The notes under the pieces: generated by a model | What the model was told of the DNA's origin: nothing | The model's input: the letters and a program-made list of their open reading frames with translations, nothing else | Databases searched by the model: none | From: Gossypium raimondii | Lineage: Eukaryota; Streptophyta; Magnoliopsida; Malvales; Malvaceae | NCBI RefSeq assembly: GCF_025698545.1 | Contig: NC_068575.1 | Location: 53,949,980-54,013,979, forward strand | Length of the DNA stretch: 64,000 nucleotides | Direction of reading: 5' to 3' | Program-made: the position numbers and the translations under genes | Part shown: in pieces, positions 46,769-58,627 of the stretch | How the letters are laid out: each line of letters opens with the position of its first letter | How positions within the stretch are numbered: the stretch's first letter is position 1

Positions 46769-49479
46769 TGTACAAGCCCAAATTTACCCGGGGCCCAAAA
46801 ACCCAATTACAACCAAAACTAAACATTTAAAAACCAAGCCCAATTACAATACCCGGCCCAATAACCCTAAGCCCAATTAACAGTAGCCCAAATCCCAACA
46901 TCAAATCAGAAACAGAAGAACGGTCAAACCCTAGCTGCCACTGTCACGTCGGTCACCGCCCACTTGCCACCGCTCAGCCACCTGCTCCACCCGCAAAAGA
47001 AAAGAAAACACGGAACAAAAGAAAGGAAAAATCTTGTATTTTCGGCTATAAGAGCCGAACCTCACTTTGTAAAAAGGGGGTCTTTTCCAGAAATAAAAAA
47101 GGAAGAAAAAATAAAAAACACCAAAACGGAGAAGTCTTTAGAAGGTTTACTGGGATTTTGCGTTTTAATTCTTTTTAATTTTGTTTTTTTTACTCTACCT
47201 TTTATCTATTGCTTTTTTTACATACGAGAAAAAAAGAAACAGGGGATCGAATACCAAAGGGTCTAAAGATCGGGTTTAAACAAAAAAGTTGACATTTTTC
47301 CATTTGTTTTGATTCTTAAAAGAGAAAATAAAACAAAATATTTACCCGTTTGTCGGTGTCCCACTCTCCGATTTGCAAGGCCACTTAATCCTCGGGGTTA
47401 GGCGAAAAGCCACAGCAAAAGGGGAGGCAGATCCAAAGATTTCCCTTTTTTTTGGTTTATTTGGCCTTAGATCGGGGTAGAGAGAATACTCTGTATTTTT
47501 TCTGAAAAAGAAGAAGAAATGAGTTTTGAAAAAAAATTAGCTTTTATAGTGTTACAAAACCGCACCGTTTCATTCAGGGTCTTTTAGTGCCAAAACGGCG
47601 CCGTTTTGCGCGACCCGACCCGCACCCAGGGATCCGCGTGTTTTCTTTTAAATTGGGACAATAGCCATCTTGGTCCTTCCGAATTTTACACCTGTTTCAA
47701 TTAGATCCTTTTGCTTGTTTTTATTTCTTTTAATTAAGCCCAATAATTTTATTTTATCATGATTCAGTCTCTAAGGGAACGGTGCTTTTTGGAGGATGGG
47801 ATTATTGCCCATTTGGCCCCTCCTCGTTAACCGCACGTTCAATTTGACCTTTCTTTTCTTTGTTTATTCCCGATTTCGCTCCTAAGATTTTATTTATTTC
47901 TAATTTAGCCCTTTTTCATTGTTATTTTATTATTATTAACTAATTAGATTATTATTATTATTATTATTATTGTAAGTATTATTGTTGTATTAATTTATAT
48001 ATTTGTTTACCCCTTTTATACATTATTTTATTTTATTATGTGCTATTATTTTAACTCTTTTATCATATATTATATTTCATAATGTATTAGTCTAGGTTTT
48101 ATACTAATTCAATATTGTCTATATATTTTAATGATTTTATTTTATAAATATATATTTTTAAAGAAAGGTTTATTTTATATACTTCTATGTTTAAAAATCA
48201 CTAATAGTTTTACACAATACTATTTTATTTATATATCTATATAAATGGTAGAAAGCTATTTTGATTTATATATATATTTATATCCTTTTCATACTTTATA
48301 ATTTACATATACATATATGCATATATATATTTTATAACTTATTTATATTCGTATATATATATACATAGTTATTTTTTGTATGTATTTTTATTTACATACA
48401 TATCTGTATATATCTATATACCTATTTTTTCATAAACACATACATATTTATCCTTTTATAATTCTATTCATTCTCTTTATTTGTTTATTTATTTATGTTT
48501 TCATCATTATTTTAAAAGAATGTTTTAAGCTTACTTGTTTATTATATTTGTTATTTTGCATGTTATTAATTTGTCCTTTTTATTCGTTCATTTTTATTTT
48601 TGTTGCTCGTATTATTTTTATACTATTGCATTCAATATTGCTTTGTACGCATGTTAATCTCGTGTTTTATTTCTACTATTTCAAGTTAGATTAATTTATC
48701 TCAACGTATAAGTTTCGACTTTCAAATAAGTAAAATTTCGTGTTTAGATTTGAGAGGATTGAGTCCTAACGTATTGGGTTTTAATTTTTTCATTGAATCT
48801 AAATAATCGAGAATGCTCTTTAATAAGAAAAACATAAAAAGCTCATTATCGGGAATTTAATATGTTGTGTCCTAACGCATTGGATATGACACGTTGTTTT
48901 CTTGAATTGAGAATTTTTAAAAAAATAATAATAAAGGCAATAGACAATGTTTAGAATTTTGAGAAATTGTGCCCTAACGTATTGAGAGCTGCGATTTTTT
49001 TATCTGACTTAAACAATTGAATATCTTTTTAAACTTTATTGCATTAGTTTTCGGACAAGCTCATTTTTTGAGGAGGTGAAATATCATACCCTAATTCATT
49101 AGGTATAACATTTTCTCTTTGAAATGAAAGGGTCTTAACGGCTAATTTGATTTATACAAGTTTTTTAATACAATGATCGTATTTTAAAATTTTTGCACAT
49201 CTTTTATATTAAGACACTAATTAATCAACTAGGTACTAATTTTTGGGCGTTACGAGGATGCTAATCCTTCCTCATACGTAACTGACTTTCGAACCTATCT
49301 TTCTGAATTTTGCAGACCAAAAGCATTATTTTAATAAATTTAAACTGTTTATTTAAAACAACTGTTTTACGAGGTGACCCGATCACACCTCATCAAAAAA
49401 AGATTGGTCGCGACTCTAATGTTCGTTTTTGTTTTCAAAAATCCAAGTCGACCCCGTTTTACAAAAAATGGTGTCAACA
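46769..49479 (-). mobile_element. Solo LTR, family A, reverse orientation, TSD AGATT
   Basis: Read on the minus strand it begins TGTTGACACC (49479) and ends TTGTACA (46769). The 5-bp duplication AGATT is perfect (46764-46768 and 49480-49484). There is no internal region. It contains the palindrome AAACGGCGCCGTTT and the spaced CCTAACGYATTGG motifs of the family. It lies 32 bp from a second solo LTR in opposite orientation. Confidence 0.9.
47591..47608. promoter_or_regulatory. 18-nt palindrome CAAAACGGCGCCGTTTTG in LTR family A
   Basis: This is a perfect palindrome. Related sites are AAACGGCGCCGTTT at 51276-51289 and AAACGGCGTCGTTT at 42627-42640 and 42663-42676. The conserved position within each LTR suggests a protein-binding site in the LTR promoter. 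Confidence 0.5.
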
Positions 49480-49511
49480 AGATTGATATCGAAACTAAAA
49501 ACAAGATCACT

Positions 49512-52135
49512 TGTTGACACTATTTTTTTGATAAAACGGGGTCGACTTGGATTTTGAAAAAAGTAAATGAATACGGGAGTCGCCACCAATTTTTTTAATG
49601 AGGTGTGATCGGGTCACCTCAAAAAGTGGTTGTTTTTAATAAATGATTTGGTTTTATTAAAACAACGATTTTGGTCCACGAAATTTAGAAAAACAGGTTC
49701 GGGAGTCGGTTACGTATGAGGAAGGATTAGCACCCTTGTAACGCCCAAAATTAGTACCTAGTTGATTATTTAGTGTCTTTAGTGCCGAAGATTGAAAACT
49801 TTGAAGAATTTTAAAAATACGATCCTAAAAAATTTTCGAATAATATGGGTTGGAATTTAGGATTCTCTTGTTTCGAAAGGATATCACATTCAGCACATTA
49901 GGATACGATACTTTAAACTCTCGAAACCAAGATCACCTTATAGTTTCCAAAATCCATACTTTGAAATTTTAAAAGGATATTAGGCTATTTGGCTAAACGA
50001 GAAATCAAAACCCAACACATTAGGGCACGTTTTCTTAAATTTCCAAACCCAAAATATTGCCTTAATTTAAAATTTTCTTTTTGTATTTGAATAAAAATTA
50101 TGCATGACGGAACAACAATTATAATAATATAAGTAAAAATGATATGAGCAAAACAAAAATAATAAAAGATAAATAAAAAACAAATCAATCATGTACACAA
50201 TAACAAGCAAATAAACAAGTAAAAAAAATAGAGCATTTAAAGTAATAATAATGAATATGTAGATAAATGAATAAATGAACATCAAGTGAATCAATAATAA
50301 CAACAAAGAAAATAGATAAAATTGTAAAATATAAAAGTATATGTGTACATATAAGAGAAATATATATGTATGTATATATATAAAATTATGAAAATATGAA
50401 AATATATGTATATATATGTATTTTAAAATTATTAAATATAAAAGTATATGTAAGTATGTATATACACGTATATGTACATAAAATTCTAAAAATATGTGTA
50501 CATATAAGAGAAATATATATGTATGTATATACATAAAATTATGAAAATATGAAAATATATGTATATATATGTATTTTAAAATTATTAAATATAAAAGTAT
50601 ATGTAAGTATGTATATACACGTATATGTACATAAAAATTATAAAAAAATATAAGTATGTATATATATATTCGTGAAAAAAAATATGTATATAGATATATG
50701 TATATGTATATATATATATGGATATGTATATAAATTATAAAAAATATGAGTATGTATGTATATATTAAATAAATTATAAAAATATATATGTGTACATATA
50801 TATATTATGAAAATGTATGTATGTATATATATATATATAGATATAAATATAAAAAAGAATTGATAATAAATGAGAACTGTATTAAAATGAAGTTAAAATA
50901 AAATTGAGAGCCCAAATTAAAAATAAAACGCGAAAGGGATTAAATTGAGAAAGAAATAAAATTAAAGATCCAAATTTAAAAAAAAAGAATCAGAGCCCCA
51001 ATCTGACGCGCGTAAAAATGGAGGGACCAAAATGAGAAATATTCCCACCCTCCAAAACATTGCGTTTCGGAATGGACCAGATTGTAAAGCAAGATAAATT
51101 ACATGGCGAATTTAAAAACAAAAAGAACTTGATTGCAAAATTATTTAAAAGCGGAAGGGCTGAAAGCGTAATTAGCCCTTCCGTTTTAAAAAACACGCGG
51201 ATCCTGGAGTTGACGGGTCGGGTAATCGGGTCTGACGCAAAACAACGCCATTTTGGGCGTTTTGGAGCTGGGCCAAAACGGCGCCGTTTCACGCTCCTAT
51301 ATATCCCAAAAAAATTCCCAAAAATTTCATTTTTTCTCTCTTTCAAAATGTTTTTTTTTTCAAAAACACTCTTTCAAATCCTCTCTCCACGATTTTCACC
51401 ACCTCCCATGAGGTTTCAACCATCGGCATTTACTGCCGGCAGTTGGTCATTGTTGTCGATGTTGCAGTGTCTGACGATTGGCGAAAATAAAAAGTGTCCC
51501 TTTTAAGCGCCTCTTCGCGAGGAGTTCCGTTTTGGGGCTAAAAATGTCGAGATCTCAACAAATCGGGCCGAAAGTGAGAAAAAACCTTTCGGTTCTCTCC
51601 TTTCACTGCCACCAAAATAGGTAAAACCCTAACCTTTTTTGTTTTTTTCTTTGTAAAATTATTAGAAAAAATAGTAAATAAATAACATAAGGAAAATCAC
51701 CTTAGAAATTCAATTGCTTTTTTATTTCTCCTCTGTTTTTTTTTTGTAACCCCCCCGAAACAACAAAGCTTTTTCAAGGCTTTTATAGCTGAAACATACA
51801 TGATTTATTTTTTGTTTTTTCTTTCTTGTTTCTACTTGCGTGTTTTCCTTCATTTTGCAGATGATTGATGGGCGGCGGAGCAGGTGAGCAGTGGCAAGTG
51901 GGCATGGCGATGGCGGCTGTGGCAGGGCAAGCGGACGACCCTAGGTGTGGCGCACCTAGGGTTAGGGTTACTGTTTTGCTATCCTTGTTTCTGCTGATGG
52001 GTATTGGGTTTGTGGGCTGTTGGGCTAGATCTAGTTGGTTTGGGTTTTGGGCCTGTAATGGGTTATTTGGGTATTGTAATTGGGTTTGGGTAGGTTTAAG
52101 TGAGTTTTTGGGCCTGGGCAAAATGGGCTTGTACA
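49512..52135 (+). mobile_element. Solo LTR, family A, forward orientation, TSD TCACT
   Basis: It begins TGTTGACACT and ends CTTGTACA, with a perfect duplication TCACT (49507-49511 and 52136-52140). It has the family landmarks 'gagtcgccacc', 'ggattagcacccttgtaacgccc' and AAACGGCGCCGTTT. Length is 2624 bp with no internal region. Open frames inside it near 51060-52185 arise by chance from the GC-rich 3' part. Confidence 0.9.
50343..50648. repeat. 153-bp tandem duplication of TATGTA-rich sequence in a solo LTR
   Basis: Unit 1 starts GTGTACATATAAGAGAAA at 50343 and unit 2 at 50496. The copies are nearly identical. They lie in a (TATATGTA)-rich low-complexity tract reaching about 50860. Confidence 0.85.
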
Positions 52136-52257
52136 TCACTCATGAGAAATTACTTTGTATTACTGCAGTGAAACATGTATATTGATGGGGTTCCCATTGT
52201 CCTACACCACTGAAATTCTTCTAAAAAAATGGGGTTTTTCCTTTAAACCAGTGGAGA

Positions 52258-54765
52258 TTATCTAGAATCACCAATCCTCAATTCTGTGAATACTTCACTA
52301 GCAGTTACATCTGAAGTATCATCAAATACTAGAGTAGTGTTGTCTTCATCAACAGCTGGAAAGCTATTAGACGGTAATTGATGGAGAACAGGCATCGAAA
52401 ATTCCAATGAAGCATTGGTTATACTATCTTCAAGCGGGCCTCTGTTGATTGGAGTAAGCTGAAGCTGCAATGCATATTCCAAGTCCCACAAAACATCACG
52501 CATGATTGGCCTTTCACTACCATATACCTTCAAACACTTCTCTGTTGTTTCAGCAAACTTCCTAAATGAGTTGGGATTAATAGTATCCACTAGTATTGGA
52601 TCAATAATATTATCAAGTTGACCTTTCCTCAGCCAATACATTCCCCATTCAGCTAAGTTCACTTCCTCCCTCCTGTTCGAGTTGATGACCGCTGGCCTGG
52701 CACAAAGGACTTCTAGAAGTACAACTCCGAAAGAATACACATCGGATTTATCTGTCAACTGTAGAGACATGAAGTATTCAGGGTCAAGATAACCAAAGGT
52801 ACCTTTTACATCGACGCTATGTTCTACATCAGGAATGCCTGATTTTGAAAGACCGAAATCAGCAACTTTGGCCACAAATTGTTCATCAAGCAAGATGTTT
52901 GTTGACTTAACATCACGGTGAATGATTCCTCCAGCTGCACCTGTGTGCAGGTAATTAAGGCCTTTAGCTGCACCGATGCAAATTTCTAGTCTTTGCTTCC
53001 AAGAGAATTCAGAACGTGCACTGTATGATTTCTCAAGATCGGCAGTTGAATAATAGAGATGATCTCTAAGAGTTCCTTGCTCCATGAATTCATAGACCAG
53101 TATCATTTCAAATCTTTCATCACAATATCCGATTAAGGAAACAAGATGACGATGGCGAATTTGAGATAAGACCACTATCTCGGTTTGGAACTCTAAAAGG
53201 CCTTGGCCATGTCCTGGTTCACTCCTTTTCACAGCCACTTTCATGCCACGAAACATTCCTTGATAGACTTTTCCGAATCCACCCTCCCCAATCACCAAGT
53301 TGGAATCGAAGTTCTTGGTTGATTGCTCAATTTCATGATATGATAATCTCAAAGCAAGGTTTAAATTGGAAGGTAACATATTAGAAGTCTTTTCAGACAT
53401 TCTATTGTAAGAACTGCTTCTTGCATAGAAAGGCCCTGAGAAAGGCCAACTTGAAGATTGTCCAGGCTTTACTTTTCTCCTTTTCAAACTCAGAAGCACT
53501 ATTGCTACCAAAATAATAACAAATGAACCCCCACCAATGGAGCCAACTATAGCAAACAGACTAGTCTTATTACTTTCAGGCTTCCCTGGCCACGAAACAA
53601 AATCTGATTTCTTCATTAACTGCATTATCTCTAGCCCATTCAGAAAGGCAGTTTGATTTTGAGAATCCGATCGAGGCCCTATACTTATGTTCATGATTCC
53701 AGACTCATCAGAATCAACCACAAAATCATAGTAAAATGGAGTAGCCAACTGACCCATTTTATCATATGGATTAATCCTCATACTAAACTTGTTGTAGATA
53801 TAGAGATCGAAGATTGTGACATTAAGAGATACACTAATTATGTCACAAAAGTGGACCCGAACGAAGTGACTAGAACTCTTGCTCACATTAAAACTCCATG
53901 TAACATTGAAGAAATTTAGTTGTCTGCTCTCATCTATATTCATTTCTTTTGCAGTCCTATACACAGGGCTTGGGGCAGTATATTCAGTGGCTCCTCCTTC
54001 TCGATAGTTAGGTGAATCAGGGAAGAAGTCACTGTTCCTTGCAGCCATTGGATTAAGCAAGAAACTATCATCTGGTATCCAGTTCCTCCACAATGTATCA
54101 TTTTCTGGTGTGAGGGTAAGCCCTCCAACATTAATCCTAAAAAGTGTATGCAACACCTGAGAAGGCAAACCATCAAAAGAAATTCTACTTCCTGCAGGAG
54201 TAACACGAGAAGCGGTATCGGGGATGAAATCCTCGGGGGTAAGAAAGACTTCGATGGCGTTTACGAAAGCCAAGTTTGATCCATGGGAAGGTATGAAGTA
54301 GATCCTAAATCTTTTTACATTGATGGTGACCAAAAAGTCTTTGATGACAGGTGAACTAATACTGTTCTTGAGAGTAAAGTCTGATAATAGCCAAAATCCT
54401 GAAGCTGAGACATTAAATTTAGCTGTGGCTAGATTAGAATCAGATGAAGAAACAAAGAAATGGAGACGTACAAAGTAGGTGCCGCTCTCATTAATTACAA
54501 ACTCGTAAAAGGAAGGGCGTCGATAGATTCTTGCGGATTGATAGAGTTGAGATGAGGAAGGATTTGCATAAGGGACAGGGCTGCTTTGCCCTACAAAGAA
54601 GGAAACACCGGAATTCAGGTCACCGACAAAGTTTCGACCTCCGCTGCCTGAGACGTTAGAATTAGATCCACAGTTGATGAAGTACTTATCTGGAGGCGTG
54701 TAAGCTGATGAAAGGGAAAGAAGCAGCAACAACTGGAGGAGGAGGAGGTTTTGAAGCTTTTCCAT
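52258..54765 (-). CDS. CrRLK1L (malectin-like) receptor kinase, At2g23200 type, copy 2
   Basis: An intronless frame. The open frame continues 42 codons upstream to 54891, but Met at 54765 is preferred because it begins a clear signal peptide (MEKLQNLLLLQLLLLLSLSS) right before AYTPPDKYFINCGS; this gives 835 residues. Malectin-like ectodomain about 22-385, membrane helix about 403-427 followed by KRRK. The kinase has GEGGFG (493-498), AVKR with Lys513, HRD at 616-618 and DFG at 636-638, so it should be active. It ends VFTELRIGDSR. Relative to copy 1 it has about ten extra residues between HLYYS and FSWKQ (STADLEKSYSARSE). Role as for the family: wall or RALF-linked signalling at the plasma membrane. 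It is the tandem paralogue of the 43856-46381 gene. Confidence 0.93.
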   Translation of the reverse strand: MEKLQNLLLLQLLLLLSLSSAYTPPDKYFINCGSNSNVSGSGGRNFVGDLNSGVSFFVGQSSPVPYANPSSSQLYQSARIYRRPSFYEFVINESGTYFVRLHFFVSSSDSNLATAKFNVSASGFWLLSDFTLKNSISSPVIKDFLVTINVKRFRIYFIPSHGSNLAFVNAIEVFLTPEDFIPDTASRVTPAGSRISFDGLPSQVLHTLFRINVGGLTLTPENDTLWRNWIPDDSFLLNPMAARNSDFFPDSPNYREGGATEYTAPSPVYRTAKEMNIDESRQLNFFNVTWSFNVSKSSSHFVRVHFCDIISVSLNVTIFDLYIYNKFSMRINPYDKMGQLATPFYYDFVVDSDESGIMNISIGPRSDSQNQTAFLNGLEIMQLMKKSDFVSWPGKPESNKTSLFAIVGSIGGGSFVIILVAIVLLSLKRRKVKPGQSSSWPFSGPFYARSSSYNRMSEKTSNMLPSNLNLALRLSYHEIEQSTKNFDSNLVIGEGGFGKVYQGMFRGMKVAVKRSEPGHGQGLLEFQTEIVVLSQIRHRHLVSLIGYCDERFEMILVYEFMEQGTLRDHLYYSTADLEKSYSARSEFSWKQRLEICIGAAKGLNYLHTGAAGGIIHRDVKSTNILLDEQFVAKVADFGLSKSGIPDVEHSVDVKGTFGYLDPEYFMSLQLTDKSDVYSFGVVLLEVLCARPAVINSNRREEVNLAEWGMYWLRKGQLDNIIDPILVDTINPNSFRKFAETTEKCLKVYGSERPIMRDVLWDLEYALQLQLTPINRGPLEDSITNASLEFSMPVLHQLPSNSFPAVDEDNTTLVFDDTSDVTASEVFTELRIGDSR

Positions 54766-55208
54766 TAGAGGAGTGAGATGGTAAAGGAGGCAAGTGTAAG
54801 TAAGAATAGAAGGTAGTAGACACCTTGAAACCGAATAAAGGAAATTGAGATAATTCATCTCCACTTTTTTGGTGTGGAAGTTGGAAAGCATTGCAATTTC
54901 CTTGAGATTTGGGAGCTAGTTAAAAGTTGATGAATTATTAGTGGGGGCAGTCTAAAAAGAAATATTATCTTTCTTTAACTTTAATAAAGAAGTAGGGTAT
55001 GTAAACCTAAAAGATTATCTTTCTTTAACTTTAATAAAGGAGTATGGTTATTGCGTTCATATTGCAATTCTTTATTTTTTACATTTCTTTTAGTATACTC
55101 TACCCACAAATTCTCTTTTGGTAGAAAAGAATAGCATAAATCGATTACAAAAAAACACCCGTCTCAGAACATATGAAAGCTCTTCTTATCAATTAATAGA
55201 AGTTATTG
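54766..55208. promoter_or_regulatory. Upstream region of receptor kinase copy 2, with a 50-bp tandem repeat
   Basis: A 50-bp unit (ATTATCTTTCTTTAACTTTA...) is repeated at 54964 and 55014 with minor changes, about 200 bp before the preferred start codon. Sequence 55135-55208 is the tail of a LINE remnant interrupted by the next solo LTR. Confidence 0.55.
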
Positions 55209-57292
55209 TGTAATACCCCAAAAAAAATTTTTTACAATAAGATATTATATTTGATATAATAAAATAAGGAAATAAAGCGACAAAAAGGGGAAATTTTGGA
55301 GTTATGTCAACATTGGGAAGTATATTATGACATACTAGTTTAAGAAAGGATTAAATCGCAAAAGAGAGAAAAATTTTGTTGCCCAAGAGTAAATACTCAA
55401 AATTTGAGGGGTGAAAGTGTAAATATGAAAAAGTTGAAGGACCAATGGTGTAAATATTTTAAGGGTGGAATGATCTAGAAACTAAGGAAAATGGATAGAT
55501 TAGGACCAAATTGAAAAAGGTGAAGAATTTTGAGGGACTAAATCGCAATTTTACCAAATTAAGTGATGACTCAAGGATGGAATTTTGAGAGATCATAAAG
55601 GGAAAAATGGTCAATTAGAAGAGAGAGAAATCTAGAAGTTAATGATGATATTGGAGATATTTTAGATTAATTAAATAAATAAATATTAGTTTATTAATAT
55701 TTTAATTTGATTTTTAAATAATATTTTATTATTTTATTAGTATTTGATTTAGTATATATATAAGAAAAGAAAGATGAAGAATCATCCAACCCACCATCTT
55801 TCCATGCATTTCACGTTAGAAGAGAAGAGAAGAAAGAAATTTTTGCTTTCTTTACAAATTGGTCATTCTACCAAAAATTTATCATTTTCACCTAGAAATC
55901 AAAAGAATTTCCATATCTCTCAAGAGAGAAAGATAACAAGGAGACTATGAGGAGCTAAAATATCAAGTTAGATTCGAGAAATAGAAGCTGGACGAGAGAG
56001 AAAATTAAGTTAAAGATTGAAATCAATATGACAAGGTAAGAACATCAAGATTTCAATATATTTTTAAGTTTGATATTATTGAAAAAGCATGGAAATGATG
56101 TTATAGTAGAGTTTTCTTATATAAGGTCTTATGTTCTTGATATATTAGTGAAGGAAATAAGTGAAAGTGATGGGAAATATTATAGAGAAAGGGAATAAGG
56201 AGTTATAAACTTAGTAATCAACATCTTGCACTAAAACAGTTTTGGATAGTAGCAGTAGGTTAAATTTGAAAAATCACCATAAATCATGCAAATTTAATTA
56301 GAGGATAATAAAAATATGTAATTAAATCTTATTGAGTCTAGTTTCTAATAGAAGAAACGGTGTAAGTAATGGAATTTTAAATCATGAAATATAATGAATT
56401 TTGTGAGACAAGGTCAGAATGAATTCAGGTTCCCTGTTCTGACTTTTGAAAATCATAAAAATTGGAGAAAAATAATTAGGGGTTAAAATTTACATTATTA
56501 AAATTATTAATGAGTCTATTTTAATATAAACAAATGAGAACATCATCTGTATCCCGTACGATGAGATAATTAATTTTAGTGAAGAAGGGTCAAAACTGTC
56601 AGACAACATAATAGGGATGAATTTAAAGAATAAACTGTACTTATTGAATAAACCAAAAATTCAGAAAATTTTATGGTAAAATATATGTGAGTCTAGTTTC
56701 ATATAAAATTTACTGATCTCAATTTGGAGTTCTGTAGCTTAAGATATAATTAATTTAGTGACTATGACTCAAGTGAACAACTTGTTATGAGTAAACAAGT
56801 AAATAGTGGTATTATGTATATATCAAGGATGTGGAATGGAGTGGAGGAGGAGGAAAATATATGTGAATATTCAGATAATATGAGTTTATTTTAAAATAGC
56901 TAATTTACATGTTTTAGGTTCAAGGACTAAATTGAATAAAAGTAAAATTTTAAGGAAATTTTATAAAATGTCAAAATGACCAAATTGCATGAAATGAATT
57001 GTTTTATTATTTAAATTAATAAATTGAATGAAATATTAAATTAGATCAAGATTGGGTGGAAATTCAAGGAAAATGAAAAATTATCAAAATGTCCCTGAAT
57101 TGTGGTATTTCTACAGTTTAGCCCGGTAAGTTCGTGTAACTTGAATTATATTCTTAAATGCTTGAAATGTTTGTTATTGATGTGAATATATTTGAATGTT
57201 AGATGAAATGAAATGTCTGAAAATTAATTTATAAATTTCGGTAATACTCCGTAACCCTGTTCCGGTGACAGATTCGGGTTAGGGGTGTTACA
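55209..57292 (+). mobile_element. Solo LTR, family B-like, TSD TATTG
   Basis: It begins TGTAATACCCC and ends AGGGGTGTTACA, with the perfect duplication TATTG (55204-55208 and 57293-57297). Length is 2084 bp with no internal region. The 3' end (ccgtaaccctgttcc ... gggttaggggtgttaca) is shared with the LTR at 5793-8479. It is inserted near the end of an RNase H remnant. Confidence 0.88.
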
Positions 57293-57800
57293 TATTGGAC
57301 CGATATTGAAGGTTATTAAAAAACCACTAGACTTGGAGCACCAGATACCGCAAGTCTTGCCCTATGACCAGCAACCGCGTTTTGGGATCTAGGAACATGG
57401 CACCTTTCACTTACGATTAAAGATACCATGAATCAAATGTAGCTCCACCATTCTTCTATTAACAGATCCACCAGCCAACAATGATTCAACTAGAAGTGCA
57501 TTATCACAGTCTACCTCAACCTATCGCAATCCTATCCCCCATGCAACACGCAAACCCTTTAGCACAACTCTCATTTCCACCTTGAAAATATTATCCTGCG
57601 GAAAGCGAATTAACATGTAGCCATGTCATTGTCATTGCTATCCTCGCCCAATACAGTCCCAAATTAGAGCTATCATCTTCCATGATTGAATTGAAACTTC
57701 AATGCCTCGATCAATATTATTCAATATTCCATTCACTGCCACTTCCAAGTCCACTGTAGATGGTTTATTTTGTAATACGGTCACTCCAAACCTGTTGCTC
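57293..57800 (-). pseudogene. RNase H-type (RVT_3) remnant of a LINE or related element
   Basis: On the minus strand the frame reads VEMRVVLKGLRVAWGIGLR, then VDCDNALLVESLLAGGSVNR, then VELHLIHGIFNRK, matching the RNase H fold of plant LINE-derived proteins (DNA-L-E and L-I-H-x-[IL] blocks). Several in-frame stops are present. The solo LTR at 55209-57292 sits at its 3' side and the tail seems to continue at 55208-55135. Confidence 0.7.
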
Positions 57801-58272
57801 AAGTTGTTGTCAATTGCCTTCTAGAGCTATTGCAATTTCAGTCTAATAGTGCTAATCATGCGTATTATAGATATGCGTACTAATTGTGCATTGGAAGCTT
57901 CAACGCCTCGTCTAATGGTGCTAATTGTGCAGATTATAAATATGTGTATTCTTTTTACTTCACTAAGATTTTTTTTCCACAGGGTTTTATACTTTAAATT
58001 CTAGTAGTCATTATTAGTAGAGTTTTATTTCATTTATACTTCTTATGGCTATAAATATAGACTCTAAAGAAGCATTGTAAAATATTCCTATTGATCAATA
58101 AAATACACTCTCTTTTTGCTCACCTATTTTCTTTTCTCTTTACTTTATGTCTTTTTATTTTATAAATGTCTTTTTTTAAATTATTATAGGTAAAGTTTAT
58201 AAAAATATATTTAAAAAGTTCAATGAAGTAGTTTTAAATATATTTTCCATAAAATGTATTTAATTAAATTAA
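57801..58272. other. Intergenic, AT-rich
   Basis: No gene or element was recognised. Confidence 0.5.
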
Positions 58273-58627
58273 GGATAAATATCAAAATTATACATGAACT
58301 TTGATCCAATGCGCAATCTCATGCATTAACTTTAAATTTGTGTGATGTTATATATTTTGATTCAATTTTCACAAATCACAAATCACAGACACCATTGTCA
58401 AATTAGCATCATTTTACATTCATGTATTGCATACACAAACAATTATATTATTCAATATAAAACAAATGTATGTATTTTTTCTTTAAATATGTACAATAGA
58501 ATGAAAATCAAAGTTCCATGTATGCATATAATTCCCAATTTAAATTTCATGTGTATAATTGCACCAAATCAAAATTCATGATCAAATTGCACATTAGACC
58601 AAAGTCCATGTATAATTTTATTTATCC
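58273..58627. mobile_element. Inverted-repeat MITE (~355 bp)
   Basis: The left arm (GGATAAATATCAAAATTATA...) and right arm (reverse complement GGATAAATAAAATTATACAT) pair over about 90 bp, sharing ATACATG-ACTTTG. The target duplication is not clear. The open frame across it is non-coding. Confidence 0.7.

Noticed and set aside
48380-48694. Hydrophobic frame in the solo LTR as a membrane protein
   Set aside because: It comes from TATATA/TTTATT low-complexity LTR sequence; the same holds for frames at 50067-50534 and 3917-4180.
46769-52135. One LTR retrotransposon with two LTRs between the kinases
   Set aside because: The two LTRs are in opposite orientation and each has its own distinct target duplication, so they are separate solo LTRs.
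54766-54891. Upstream Met at 54891 as start of receptor kinase copy 2
   Set aside because: The Met at 54765 starts a standard signal peptide just before the conserved ectodomain; the longer start would bury it.
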